DNA from: Thalassobaculum sp965228445
GTDB taxonomy: Bacteria > Pseudomonadota > Alphaproteobacteria > Thalassobaculales > Thalassobaculaceae
Reading direction: 5' to 3'
Length of the DNA: 64,000 bases
NCBI GenBank assembly: GCA_965228445.1
Contig: OZ245813.1
Coordinates: forward strand, 4,340,001-4,404,000
The notes under the pieces are model-generated. The model worked only from the letters and a program-made list of their open reading frames with translations, did not search any database and had not been told where the DNA came from. Positions 47,433 through 56,790 of this stretch are shown piece by piece; the stretch's first letter is position 1, and each line of letters starts with the position of its first letter. A program made the position numbers and the translations under genes.

Positions 47433-48221
47433 ATGTCCGATACGGATTTCACCGGTCAGGCTGTGCTGATCACCGGCGGGGCGAGCGGGATCGGCTTTGC
47501 CGCCGCGCAGGCCTTCTCCAAACGCGGCGCGCGGATCGCCATCGCCGACCTGAACCAGGAGACGGCGCGGGCCCAGGCGGCGGCGCTGGGCGACGGGCAT
47601 ATCGGGCTCGGCGGCGACGTGTCGACCGAGGCGACGGCCGACCGCCTCGTCTCCGACACCATGCAGGCGTTCGGCCGGATCGACGTGCTGATCAACTGCG
47701 CCGGGATGTCCGACACGTTTCTCGACACCATCGACCAGACGGCCGAGCACTGGCAGCGGCTGATCGACGTGCACCTGACCGGCACCTTCGTCATGTCGAA
47801 ACGGGCCGCGCGGGAGATGATCGCCGCCGGCTATGGCGTGGTGATCAACATCTCCTCCATCGCCGGCATCCTCGCCCTGCCGCGACGCAACGCCTACACG
47901 GCGGCCAAGCACGGCATCGTCGGACTGACCCGCAACCTGGCCTGCGAATGGGCGCAGAAGGGCATCCGGGTCAATGCCATCGCCCCCGGCTATATCCGGA
48001 CGCCGCTGGTCCAGAACCTGATCGATCAGGGCAAGATCGACGAGAAGAAGATCCGTCGCCGCACGCCGCTCGGCGAGATGCTGGAACCCGGCGCGATCGC
48101 CGATGCGATGGTCTTCCTGGCCTCGCCGCTGGCCCGCACGGTCACCGGCGTCAACCTGCCGGTGGACGGCGGCTACACCGTGTATGGCGGCATGGTCGAC
48201 GCCGCCGAGATCGAGGACTGA
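47433..48221 (+). CDS. SDR family oxidoreductase (3-oxoacyl-reductase-like)
   Basis: 262 aa. It has the NAD(P) motif AVLITGGASGIGFAAAQAFS, NCAG in place of NNAG, and the active-site stretch NAYTAAKHGIVGLTRNLACE with Tyr and Lys. RBS AGGAGG lies about 8 bp before ATG 47433. It is separated by 2 bp from a MaoC-type dehydratase gene, so both are one operon that probably processes an acyl-CoA or keto acid. Confidence 0.9.
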   Translation: MSDTDFTGQAVLITGGASGIGFAAAQAFSKRGARIAIADLNQETARAQAAALGDGHIGLGGDVSTEATADRLVSDTMQAFGRIDVLINCAGMSDTFLDTIDQTAEHWQRLIDVHLTGTFVMSKRAAREMIAAGYGVVINISSIAGILALPRRNAYTAAKHGIVGLTRNLACEWAQKGIRVNAIAPGYIRTPLVQNLIDQGKIDEKKIRRRTPLGEMLEPGAIADAMVFLASPLARTVTGVNLPVDGGYTVYGGMVDAAEIED

Positions 48222-48223
48222 GC

Positions 48224-49012
48224 ATGGTCGGAAAGACCCTGGTGCCCGGCTTCCGGTTTCCGGAAACGACCCTGTCCCGCGATCCCGTCGCCCAGGAGGA
48301 GGCGCTGAAGGCCTGCGCCGTCGACCCGGCGGTCTGGGCCGGTCAGACGGAACCCACCCTGTGGGGCAATGACGGGTTCCGGGCCATGTCGGCGGCCGGG
48401 CAGGAGATCGACGGCTACATCCACGTGGAGCAGCGGCTGACCCTGTCTGGTGTTCTGCCCCTGGGCGAGGCGGTGCGGTTCTCCGGCGAGACGGTGTCCA
48501 ACGAGGAGGTGCCGCGCGGCCGGCGCATCGTTCAGCGCTTCGAGGTCCGCCGGGCCGACGGCAGCCTGGCGCTGGTGTCGGAGCATATCCGGCTGCTGCC
48601 CGACCTGGAGAAGATGGGCCGCAGGTCAGGGGGCGGCGCCCCGCCGGAGCCGGTGCCGGGAACGGTGGTGGCCGAGAAGGTGATGCAGCCCCAGGATGTG
48701 GTGACCTACTCCAAGTCGGTCGGCAACGAGATCCATTTCGACCCGGAGTTCGCCGCCCGCTACGGCTACCGCGCGCCGCTGGCCCAGGGGCTGATGACCA
48801 TGACCTGGATGGCCGCCCATCTGGCCGAGCGGCTGCGCGCGGCGCCGATGGCGATCCTGGTCGCGCAGTTCAAGCGGCCGGTGTTCTGGGACGATGCGCT
48901 GACCTTGGTCTCGGCCGGACCGGCGGATGACCGTCAGGCGCATCTCTGCGCGCTGAACGCCGAGGGCCGGGTGGCCTGCGACCTGCGGATGGAGATCCTG
49001 GCGTCAGCGTGA
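48224..49012 (+). CDS. MaoC-like hot-dog dehydratase
   Basis: 262 aa made of two hot-dog-type halves. The C-terminal half shows the MaoC motif VTYSKSVGNEIHFDPEFAAR (about 161-180) with the Asn/His of the hydratase site, then APLAQGLMTMTWMAAHL. The N-terminal half is a diverged hot-dog. It probably hydrates or dehydrates an enoyl-CoA-type substrate that the neighbouring SDR reduces or oxidises. It overlaps the convergent DUF3108 gene by 9 bp. Confidence 0.8.
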   Translation: MVGKTLVPGFRFPETTLSRDPVAQEEALKACAVDPAVWAGQTEPTLWGNDGFRAMSAAGQEIDGYIHVEQRLTLSGVLPLGEAVRFSGETVSNEEVPRGRRIVQRFEVRRADGSLALVSEHIRLLPDLEKMGRRSGGGAPPEPVPGTVVAEKVMQPQDVVTYSKSVGNEIHFDPEFAARYGYRAPLAQGLMTMTWMAAHLAERLRAAPMAILVAQFKRPVFWDDALTLVSAGPADDRQAHLCALNAEGRVACDLRMEILASA

Positions 49013-49807
49013 GCCGCGTGCGGCGACATCCTTGGGCGCCTCGACCCCGGTGAGGTGCGCCATCAGGGTCCCGAAATCCGTCTCGATCTTCAGCGCCACC
49101 GGAATTGCCGGTCCGTCGGCGACCGGACGCGCCACATAGACCACCCGGTCCCGGGCGGTCTCGCTGTACTTGCTCGGATCCTTGCGGGCGCCGCCGAGCA
49201 TGGCGTAGTCGATCCGGCAATGGCGGGCCTCGCCGCTGAAGATCGAGTAGCTGGTGGCCGGCAGGGTCTCCATCCCGCGGTCGGTGACCCGCAGGTCGTA
49301 GCGGCGGCGGCCGTCGAACACCGCGAACTCGCCGTCGCAGGTCCCGGCCCGGCTCATGGTGTGGGACAGTTGAGCGATCACGGTCAGCGGGTCGATGGTG
49401 CCGAGTTCGGCATCCTCCGGCAGCGCGGTCACCTCTTCGGGGTCGGGTGCCGGATCGATGCGGGTCTCCGTCACCTCGCCGTCGGGCCCGTAGGTCAGGA
49501 TCACCGACCGCTGCTCGTCGCCGCGCCAGCCGAAATTGGTGTGGCGTCCCGGCACCGCACGGCTCCCGTCAAAGCGACCGGCCGAGCGGGTCTCTCCGCG
49601 CCAGCCGAAGAACACGTCGAGGATGCCGCGGGTCTCGGCCTTCGCCGTCACCGCGTAGCGGCTGCTCTCCGGCGCGAACTCCGATTCCGCACTGAGGATA
49701 TGCAGTCCGCCGAAATAGACCTCGTAGGTCGCGCGCATCGGTCCCGTCGCGGCCGAGGCTGAAGCGGAGACGGTCAGCAGAAGGGCGGCGAGCGCGAGTT
49801 GTTTCAC
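49004..49807 (-). CDS. DUF3108 periplasmic protein
   Basis: 267 aa. It has a signal peptide (MKQLALAALLLTVSASASA), then YEVYFGGLHILSAESEF and the C-terminal IPVALKIETDFGTLMAHLTG, the layout of DUF3108 proteins. The function is unknown; the family is periplasmic with a beta-rich fold. It lies convergent to the MaoC-type gene. Confidence 0.85.
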   Translation of the reverse strand: MKQLALAALLLTVSASASAATGPMRATYEVYFGGLHILSAESEFAPESSRYAVTAKAETRGILDVFFGWRGETRSAGRFDGSRAVPGRHTNFGWRGDEQRSVILTYGPDGEVTETRIDPAPDPEEVTALPEDAELGTIDPLTVIAQLSHTMSRAGTCDGEFAVFDGRRRYDLRVTDRGMETLPATSYSIFSGEARHCRIDYAMLGGARKDPSKYSETARDRVVYVARPVADGPAIPVALKIETDFGTLMAHLTGVEAPKDVAARGSR

Positions 49808-49886
49808 AGGTCTCTCCGGGGACGGGCGTTAACCATGCCTCTGAGAAGATCGGTCGCCCGAGCCGTTCGTCAATGTCCCGGTCCGT

Positions 49887-50813
49887 CTATCTCCGCTCGG
49901 CGGGATCGGAGACGTCGTCCTCGTCCTCCACCGGCGAGGCCCGGGCGTCCCGGCGCACCCAGATGGCGGCCGCGACGATCAGGACGGCGCCCAGCAGGGT
50001 GTTGCCCGCCGGCACATGCTCGAAGATCAGATAGCCAAAGGCGACGGCATAGAGCAGGCGGGTGTATTCCAGCGGCGACAGGGCCGAGGCCTCGGCGCTG
50101 CGGTGGGCGCGGATCATGGTCCACTGCGCCGCCCCCATCAGCAGGCAGAGCACGGCGATCAGCCCCCACTGCTCCAGCGTCGGGGTGATCCAGCCGGAAG
50201 TGCCGGGGATCGCCACCACGGCGAGTACCACCGCCGACTGCCAGATCATCATGGTCGAGGTGCGCTCCACCTGGGCCAGCGTGCGCACCACCAGCATCGT
50301 GCCCGCCGTCATCGCCGCGGCCAGCACCGCGAGCACGGCCATCGGGTCGACCATCGAGCTGGTGCTCGGCGCCAGCACGACGGCGACGCCGGCGAAGCCC
50401 AGCGCCATCGCGCCCCAGCGGGTCGCCGTCACCCGCTCGCGCAGCAGCAGGCCGCCCAGCAGAACGACGAAGAACACCTTGGTGAAATGCAGGGTTGTGG
50501 ATTCCGCCAGCGACAGGTGCACCACGGCGGTGAAGCCGAGCAGCATCGAGCCGGCCGACAGCAGGCCGCGGAACAGGTTCAGACCCGGCCGCTCGGCCCG
50601 CAGCACCTCGCCACCGGACTGGACGATGGTCGGCACCAGGATCGCCATCACGCCGAGCTGCCGGAGCAGCAGAAGCTGAGTGGTCGGAAGGCTCTGTCCG
50701 AGCCATTTGAACAGCGCCAGCATGATGGCGAAGATCAGGGCCGTGAGCAGGTACCAGCCGGCCGGAGAAACCGCCGGAGCGCGGAAATCGGATACCGAGG
50801 CCAATGAACCCAC
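49887..50813 (-). CDS. EamA/DMT family transporter
   Basis: 308 aa with ten predicted helices in two EamA halves (LTALIFAIMLALFKWLGQSL near the N-terminus; LGFTAVVHLSLAESTTLHFT; LEYTRLLYAVAFGYLIFEHV). The C-terminal tail is acidic (VEDEDDVSDPAE). It resembles RhaT/RarD-like exporters of unknown substrate. It lies divergent from the OpgD-type gene across a 303-bp gap. Confidence 0.9.
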   Translation of the reverse strand: MGSLASVSDFRAPAVSPAGWYLLTALIFAIMLALFKWLGQSLPTTQLLLLRQLGVMAILVPTIVQSGGEVLRAERPGLNLFRGLLSAGSMLLGFTAVVHLSLAESTTLHFTKVFFVVLLGGLLLRERVTATRWGAMALGFAGVAVVLAPSTSSMVDPMAVLAVLAAAMTAGTMLVVRTLAQVERTSTMMIWQSAVVLAVVAIPGTSGWITPTLEQWGLIAVLCLLMGAAQWTMIRAHRSAEASALSPLEYTRLLYAVAFGYLIFEHVPAGNTLLGAVLIVAAAIWVRRDARASPVEDEDDVSDPAERR

Positions 50814-51116
50814 CCTGTGCCGGTTGTAACGGCCGCCTCGTTATCGCGGCCGGCGAGGGCGAGACCGTGACCGACAGGGAAAGATTATTCAATCGGCAAT
50901 TCATTCCCCCATGGGTAGTGACGTAAGCGATTGTCGGGCGAGGCGGGGGCGGCCCGGCCTGTGCATAACCGTGATGCGCCCTCCGTTATCAACCGCTTGA
51001 GCTATACCCGGTTCGATGGCATGTAACGCGGCGCTGGCGGGGGCCGATCGGACACCCCCGGTTACGGTCGCGGCCCGCCCGGCAAGGTGCCGTTTGTTGT
51101 CTTCGCAGGTCCTTCC
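50814..51116. other. 303-bp divergent intergenic region
   Basis: It separates the divergent EamA gene and opgD-type gene. I see no gene, hairpin or clear promoter; TTGAGC with TATAC nearby around 50996-51005 is not spaced as a -35/-10. It must contain the two divergent promoters. Confidence 0.4.
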
Positions 51117-52694
51117 ATGCCCCATCCCAACAGGCGTGACATGGTCCAGGGCGCGGGTGCCGCGCTGCTGACCCTGCTCGCAAATCCGCATCTCGCCCAG
51201 GCAGCCGCCCCCACCCTGTCGTTCGGACAGCCGTTCGAATTCGGCTACGAGGCGCTGGTCGACCGCGCCCGCGAGATGGCCGCCGCCCCCTATGCGGCGG
51301 CGCCGATCCTGGCGCCCGATGTCATCGAGGCGATCGACTACGACGCCCACGGCAAGCTGCGCTACCGGCCGGACGAGGCGGTGTTCGGCGACGGATCCGG
51401 CAACTACCCGGTCACCTTCTTCCATGTCGGCCGCTACTTCGCGCGCGGCGTGAAGATGCATACGCTCGTGGACGGCCACGCCCGGCTGGTGCGCTACAGC
51501 CCCGAGCTGTTCGAGATGCCCGAGGACAGCGTCGCCAAGCAGCTTCCCAGCGATGTCGGTTTCGCCGGCTTCCGCTTCCAGGAGAGCCGGTCGCGCGACG
51601 ACTGGAAGACCCAGGACTGGCTGGCCTTTCTCGGCGCCAGCTACTGGCGGGCGATCGGCGATCTCGGCCAGTACGGCCTGTCGGCCCGCGGCGTCGCCAT
51701 CGACAGCGCCACGCCCGGCCCGGAGGAGTTTCCGGAGTTCCGCGAGTTCTACCTGACCCCGGCCGAGCGCAAGGACGATCCCAACGTCATCCTGGCGCTG
51801 CTGGACGGGCCGGGTATCACCGGCGCCTACAAGATCACCGCGCGGCGCACCAAGGGCGTGGTCATGGAGGTCGAGGCGCGGCTGTTCCTGCGTCGGGACA
51901 TCGAACGGCTGGGCATCGCCCCGCTGACCTCCATGTACTGGTACGGCGAGACCGCGCCGGAGATCAGCAGCGACTGGCGTCCGGAGATCCACGATTCCGA
52001 CGGGCTGGCGATCTGGACCGGCAGCGGCGAGCGGATCTGGCGCCCGCTGATCAACCCGCGCTTCCCGAACGTCTCCTCCTTCCTGGACGAGAACCCGAAG
52101 GGCTTCGGGCTGATGCAGCGCGACCGCAACTTCGAGCATTATCTCGACGGCGTGTACTACGACCGCCGGCCGAGCCTGTGGATCGAGCCGGTGGGCGACT
52201 GGGGCCGCGGCTCGGTGCAGCTCATGGAGCTGCGCACCGACGACGAGATCCACGACAATATCGGCGCCTTCTGGGTGCCCGAGGGACCGGCCCGGGCCGG
52301 CAACAGCTACACCTTCAAGTACCGCCAGTACTGGCAGACCGACATGCCGACCCCGCCGCGTCCGGCGGCGATCTGCGTGTCTACCCGTCTCGGCCATGGT
52401 GGGCGGCCGGGTCAGAACCGCCAGCACGATGCCCGCAAGTTCGTGGTGGATTTCGACGGTCCGTCCCTGGCCGGACTGAAGGAGGGCGACGAGCCGGAAG
52501 CGGTGGTCGAAGCCTCCTCGGGCCGGGTGGACGACGTCTATGCCGAGAAGGTGCCGGGCACCAAGCGGTGGCGGATCGTGTTCGACCTCTACCCGAGCGC
52601 CCCGGAACCCTCCGAGCTCCGCGCCTTCCTGCGGACCGAGGCCGGCGCCCTGACGGAAACCTGGCTGTACCGCTACGACCCGCTGCCGCGGTAG
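51117..52694 (+). CDS. Periplasmic glucan biosynthesis protein, OpgG/OpgD (MdoG) family
   Basis: 525 aa. The leader has a twin-arginine-type motif (NRRDMVQGAGAALLTLLANP) like OpgD. The mature protein shows the family stretches FEFGYEALVDRAREMAAAPY, IGDLGQYGLSARGVAIDSA, then DSDGLAIWTGSGERIWRPLI and IEPVGDWGRGSVQLMEL. Family proteins act on osmoregulated periplasmic glucans. ATG 51117 is favoured because AGGT precedes it and the leader starts there; the frame is open 10 codons further. It lies tail-to-tail with opgH. Confidence 0.9.
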   Translation: MPHPNRRDMVQGAGAALLTLLANPHLAQAAAPTLSFGQPFEFGYEALVDRAREMAAAPYAAAPILAPDVIEAIDYDAHGKLRYRPDEAVFGDGSGNYPVTFFHVGRYFARGVKMHTLVDGHARLVRYSPELFEMPEDSVAKQLPSDVGFAGFRFQESRSRDDWKTQDWLAFLGASYWRAIGDLGQYGLSARGVAIDSATPGPEEFPEFREFYLTPAERKDDPNVILALLDGPGITGAYKITARRTKGVVMEVEARLFLRRDIERLGIAPLTSMYWYGETAPEISSDWRPEIHDSDGLAIWTGSGERIWRPLINPRFPNVSSFLDENPKGFGLMQRDRNFEHYLDGVYYDRRPSLWIEPVGDWGRGSVQLMELRTDDEIHDNIGAFWVPEGPARAGNSYTFKYRQYWQTDMPTPPRPAAICVSTRLGHGGRPGQNRQHDARKFVVDFDGPSLAGLKEGDEPEAVVEASSGRVDDVYAEKVPGTKRWRIVFDLYPSAPEPSELRAFLRTEAGALTETWLYRYDPLPR

Positions 52695-52754
52695 GGGGGG
52701 CTGGGGGAGGCGCACTCCTTTAGAGCAAGAGAAACACTGCTTTCCGTCTCCCCG

Positions 52755-52773
52755 TCCCGGACTTGATCCGGGA
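52755..52773. repeat. CCCGGACTTGA palindrome
   Basis: TCCCGGA at 52755-52761 pairs with TCCGGGA at 52767-52773 around a CTTGA loop. It lies between the convergent opg genes. Confidence 0.75.
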
Positions 52774-52850
52774 TTGCGCCGGGGCCGAGAGAGACGCCTG
52801 CTGGAGTTCCTGAGATCGTATCTCGGCGCTCCAGCCGCCCCTTTTCTCGG

Positions 52851-52869
52851 TCCCGGATCAAGTCCGGGA
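52851..52869. repeat. CCCGGATCAAG palindrome, opposite orientation
   Basis: TCCCGGA at 52851-52857 pairs with TCCGGGA at 52863-52869 around a TCAAG loop, the reverse complement of the CTTGA loop 96 bp upstream. It is an inverted pair of the same element between convergent genes. Confidence 0.75.
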
Positions 52870-52894
52870 AGACTAAGAAAGAGAAGTCCCCCGA

Positions 52895-55057
52895 TTACCC
52901 CGCCGGCAGGGACAGCAGCGCGTCGAAGGTCCGCCGGTCGCCGAGCAGGCGCATCCGCTCCACCGGCCGCAGCCAGCCGATCGCCTCGGACCGGGTATGG
53001 GCGTGGCCGACCTTGGCCGCGGCGGTCAGCATTTCGACATCCGGGTGGCCGCGCTCGTCGGGCCAGTGATCCCCCGCCAGCGAGAAATGCCGTTCCGCCA
53101 GCTCGAGATCGCGGAGCAGCCCGTCCAGGGACACCGCCGTCAGATCCGCTTCCGCCGCGTCGCGTTCCGTCCGCGCGGCGGTGACCAGGGCCGGGATCTC
53201 GCGCTCCTCCGGAATCACCAGGACGCCCAGGGCCGCCAGCCTACGGCCGAGCCAGGCGCTGCCGCTGCCCCAGGACAGCGGGATCGACAGGATCCAGCCG
53301 GCCAGCACCGGCGACAGCCAGGCCAGGACCGGCATCGACAGCGGCGCGATGGCGGCGACCACCACCAGGCCGAGAGCGGTGTGGCCGATATGGAAACGCG
53401 TCGCTTCCCGCAGGCCCATGCCGCCGTCGTCGCGGCGCTGCGGCCCCCAGCCGGAATCCGTGCCCCGCAGGATCGACCAGACGTGACGCGACTGGATCAG
53501 CATCATGATCGGCGCGAACAGGGCGGAGAGCAGCACCTCGACGATCCAGCCGACCACGAGCCGGCGCGCGTCGCCGACGCTCCGCACCACCGAGCGGTCG
53601 ATCATCGCCCGGGCAAGGCCGATGATCTTCGGCACCAGCAGGGCGCCGATGGTGACCGTGAAGAGCAGGATCATCCGCTCGCTGTCGAAGCGCGGCCAGG
53701 TTGGGAACAGCTGGAACGCCTCGGTGAAATACCGCGGCCGCAGCAGATAGGACTGCACGGTCAGCCCGACACCGACCAGGATCAGCGCGAACCAGAGCGG
53801 CGAGGACAGGTAGCTCATCACCCCGTTCAGCAGATGCATCCGGCTCGGCCAGCGCAGGCCGCGCGCGCCGATCACCGCCAGGTGCTGGATGTTGCCCTGG
53901 GCCCAGCGCCGGTCGCGCATGGCGAAGTCGAGCAGCGAGGGCGGCGAGGATTCCCACGAGCCGCCGATGTCCGGAGCCATCTGCACGGCCCATCCGGCGC
54001 GACGCAGCAGCGCGGCCTCCACGAAGTCGTGGCTCATGATCGTGCCGCCGAACGGCTTGCGGCCAGGCAGGCGCGGCAGGCCGCAGGCCTGGGCGAAGGC
54101 CTGGGTGCGGATGATCGCGTTATGCCCCCAGAAGTTGCCGTCATCGCCCTGCCAGGCGGCGACCCCGCGGGCGACGATCGGGCCGTAGATCCGCCCGGCG
54201 AACTGCTGCATGCGGGCGAACAGACTGTCGCGGCCGATCAGCACCGGCACGGTCTGCACCAGCCCGAGCGCCGGGTCGGCGGCCATGCGGTCGCGCAGCG
54301 CCAGGATCGACTCCGCCGTCATCAGGCTGTCGGCGTCGAGCACCAGCATGGTCTCGTAGCGACCGCCCCAGCGGGTGACGAAGTCGTGGATATTGCCGGA
54401 CTTGCGGTCGATGTTGCGCGCGCGGTGGCGGTACCAGACTTTCATCCGGGCGCCGAGCCGGTCGCGCAGCCGCGCGATCGCGGCGGTCTCCACCACCCAG
54501 ACGGCCGGGTCGGTGGTGTCGGACAGGATGAAGATCTCGAACCCGTCGGCCGCGCCGGCGCGGTCCAGGTCTTCGGCGATCGCGGCCAGCGCACCGGTGG
54601 TGGCGGCCGGATCCTCGTTATACACCGGCATCACCAGGGCGCAGAGACCGGGGTCCTCCTGCGGCAGCGCGGTTGCGACCTTGCCGCCGGGCTGCAGCGG
54701 CGTCAGCAGGCCGGCCAGGGCCGAGGTGGTGGACATCGAGATCCACCAGAACGTCACGGTGAAGATCGCGACCAGCAGCGCCTGCAGCGCCGTCACCTCG
54801 CCGACCGCGACGGCCAGCGCCATCTGGCGGGCCGCCAGGGCGGTCAGCAGCAGCGCGCCGCCGAAGACGATCAGGCGGGCGACGAAGGTCGAGACCCAGG
54901 GCCGGCCGCGGGTGCGCACCTGGGCCCGCACGGTTCGGCGGAAGTTCTGGGTCGGCATGTCCAGCGGCACGCCGGGCGGCGTCGGCGGATAGCCTGCCGG
55001 CGATTTCGCGGCGCCGCCGGCGGAGGCTGGCAGGTCGGTGTCTAGGCGCTGGTCCAT
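52895..55057 (-). CDS. opgH: Glucans biosynthesis glucosyltransferase OpgH (MdoH)
   Basis: 720 aa. A cytosolic N-terminus is followed by membrane helices and a GT-2 domain with the catalytic motifs LVLDADSLM (about 228-236), MSHDFVEAALLRRAGW and RRWAQGNIQHLAV (QxxRW-like, about 380). Further C-terminal helices follow. It extends and exports linear beta-glucan for osmoregulated periplasmic glucans from UDP-glucose. It is shorter than E. coli OpgH (about 850). Its start overlaps the end of the upstream OpgG-type gene by 16 bp, so they are one operon. Confidence 0.93.
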   Translation of the reverse strand: MDQRLDTDLPASAGGAAKSPAGYPPTPPGVPLDMPTQNFRRTVRAQVRTRGRPWVSTFVARLIVFGGALLLTALAARQMALAVAVGEVTALQALLVAIFTVTFWWISMSTTSALAGLLTPLQPGGKVATALPQEDPGLCALVMPVYNEDPAATTGALAAIAEDLDRAGAADGFEIFILSDTTDPAVWVVETAAIARLRDRLGARMKVWYRHRARNIDRKSGNIHDFVTRWGGRYETMLVLDADSLMTAESILALRDRMAADPALGLVQTVPVLIGRDSLFARMQQFAGRIYGPIVARGVAAWQGDDGNFWGHNAIIRTQAFAQACGLPRLPGRKPFGGTIMSHDFVEAALLRRAGWAVQMAPDIGGSWESSPPSLLDFAMRDRRWAQGNIQHLAVIGARGLRWPSRMHLLNGVMSYLSSPLWFALILVGVGLTVQSYLLRPRYFTEAFQLFPTWPRFDSERMILLFTVTIGALLVPKIIGLARAMIDRSVVRSVGDARRLVVGWIVEVLLSALFAPIMMLIQSRHVWSILRGTDSGWGPQRRDDGGMGLREATRFHIGHTALGLVVVAAIAPLSMPVLAWLSPVLAGWILSIPLSWGSGSAWLGRRLAALGVLVIPEEREIPALVTAARTERDAAEADLTAVSLDGLLRDLELAERHFSLAGDHWPDERGHPDVEMLTAAAKVGHAHTRSEAIGWLRPVERMRLLGDRRTFDALLSLPAG

Positions 55058-56589
55058 CGATACAGCCAGGTCTCGCTCACGGGGCCGGCATCGCCGACCA
55101 GGACAACCCGCAATTCAACCAGGGACTCGTCGCCCGGGTCCACCTCGAAGCTGACACGGTAGGAGCCGTCCACCGGGTTGGGTTCGGCCGTGACGTTGAG
55201 GATCACGCCGTTCGACTGGCTGACCTCCGCCCGCGGCATCCGCTCGGCGGCGGGCAGGCCCACGAAGTCGATGACGAACAGCCGGCGGCGGCCGTCGCCG
55301 CCCCGTCCGCCTCGCGTGGCGGCGACGCGGGCCAGCGGGACATTGTCCGGCGGCGTGGTGCAGTAGTGCAGACGGTAGGACAGATCGGTCCGGCTGCCGG
55401 GCTCGAGCGGGGTGCTCGGCCGCCAGTAGGCGACGATGTTGTCGTTGGTTTCGGCCTCGGTCGGGATCTCGACCAGGATCACCGCGCCGGAACCCCAGTC
55501 GCCGATCGGCTCCACCCAGGTGGAGGGTCGCAGATCGAACCGGGCGTCCAGGTCCTGGAAATCGGCGAAACGCCGGTTGCGCTGGACCAGCCCGAAGCCG
55601 CGCGGGTTGTTGTCCTGGAACGCGGAGATCTGCAGCAGGGACGGGTTGGCCAGCGGACGGAAGATCCGTTCGCCGTTGCCGGTGAGCATCTGCAGCCCGT
55701 CGGAATTGTGCACGGCGGTCCGGAAGTCGTCGTACCCGGCCCGGGCCGAGGCGTCGTACAGGAACATCGACGTCAGCGGACCGAGCCCGATCTTGGCCAC
55801 CTGCCGGCGCGGAAACAGGACCGTGTCCACGTCGATCACGGTCGCCTCGCCCGGGCGGATCTGAAACCGGTAGGCGCCGGTGATCGACGGGCTGTCCATC
55901 AGCGCCAGCACGGTCATGGTGCTGTCGCCCCGGACCGGCTTCATCAGCCAGAAGGCGGTGAAGTCCGGAAACTCCTCGCCCTCGGCATCGGCGGTGTTGA
56001 TCGCCAGGCCGCGGGCGGACACGCCGTAGGTCTGGCCCGAGCCGACCGCCCGGAACCGGGTGCCGCCCTGGAACACCGCGAACTCGTCCAGGCGGTCCGG
56101 CGCGTTGAGCGGGGCGCGGACCCGGAAGCCGGTGAAGGCGAGGTCGGCGTCGGACGCGGGCGGGGTGACCCGCGGTCCGTAGTCGAACATGTCGGGCGCG
56201 AGGCTGAGCGGGTGAACGCCGCTCTCGTCGACGTCGAACATGTCGACCGGGCGCATGAAGCGGAAGCCCGGATGGAACAGATCGACCTCGAAGCCGAGCC
56301 CCTGCTCGACCCACAGCGCATGCTCCCGGCGGAAGCGGATGTCGTGATACTGCTCGTAGGACAGTCCCGACAGATCGTCCGGCCCGGCCGGTGGCGGGTT
56401 GGTGAAGTCGCGCTCCGCCAGGGCTCGGGCCTGGCCGACGATGTCGTCGAAGCTTGTCGGCGGTTCGTCGTCGGCCCAGACCGGCCGCAGCCCGGATCCG
56501 TGGACGCCCGTCACGGCGGCGGCGCTCCACAGCAGGCCACGCAAAACTGAACGGCGGGATCGCCCGCTTGCTGCTTTCACCGGTTCCAC
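55042..56589 (-). CDS. Periplasmic glucan biosynthesis protein, second OpgG/OpgD (MdoG) family member
   Basis: 515 aa. The leader contains RSRRSVLRGLLWSAAAVTG, a twin-arginine-type motif. The mature part has FDDIVGQARALAERDF, SGQTYGVSARGLAINTADAE, then NSDGLQMLTGNGERIFRPLA and EPIGDWGSGAVILVEI, matching the family and paralogous to the gene at 51117. It starts with GTG 56589; GTG 56580 is possible. It lies directly upstream of and overlapping opgH. Confidence 0.9.
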   Translation of the reverse strand: MEPVKAASGRSRRSVLRGLLWSAAAVTGVHGSGLRPVWADDEPPTSFDDIVGQARALAERDFTNPPPAGPDDLSGLSYEQYHDIRFRREHALWVEQGLGFEVDLFHPGFRFMRPVDMFDVDESGVHPLSLAPDMFDYGPRVTPPASDADLAFTGFRVRAPLNAPDRLDEFAVFQGGTRFRAVGSGQTYGVSARGLAINTADAEGEEFPDFTAFWLMKPVRGDSTMTVLALMDSPSITGAYRFQIRPGEATVIDVDTVLFPRRQVAKIGLGPLTSMFLYDASARAGYDDFRTAVHNSDGLQMLTGNGERIFRPLANPSLLQISAFQDNNPRGFGLVQRNRRFADFQDLDARFDLRPSTWVEPIGDWGSGAVILVEIPTEAETNDNIVAYWRPSTPLEPGSRTDLSYRLHYCTTPPDNVPLARVAATRGGRGGDGRRRLFVIDFVGLPAAERMPRAEVSQSNGVILNVTAEPNPVDGSYRVSFEVDPGDESLVELRVVLVGDAGPVSETWLYRWTSA

Positions 56590-56790
56590 GCTCGTTGCCG
56601 AATGTCTTTGGCGGATGACAAAGTGTCGGGAGAAAAATGGTGGCTGCCGGATCGTTCCGGACCTCCCGCTTCCCCCATCGCGGGACCGCCATATTTCGGC
56701 GTCAGATAGACATGAAAATCCCGCTTCTTCAAGGGGCTACTGCAGGCGCTGCGACGCGATGGCCGCAGCGGTCCTCTGACGCGTTCGGGC

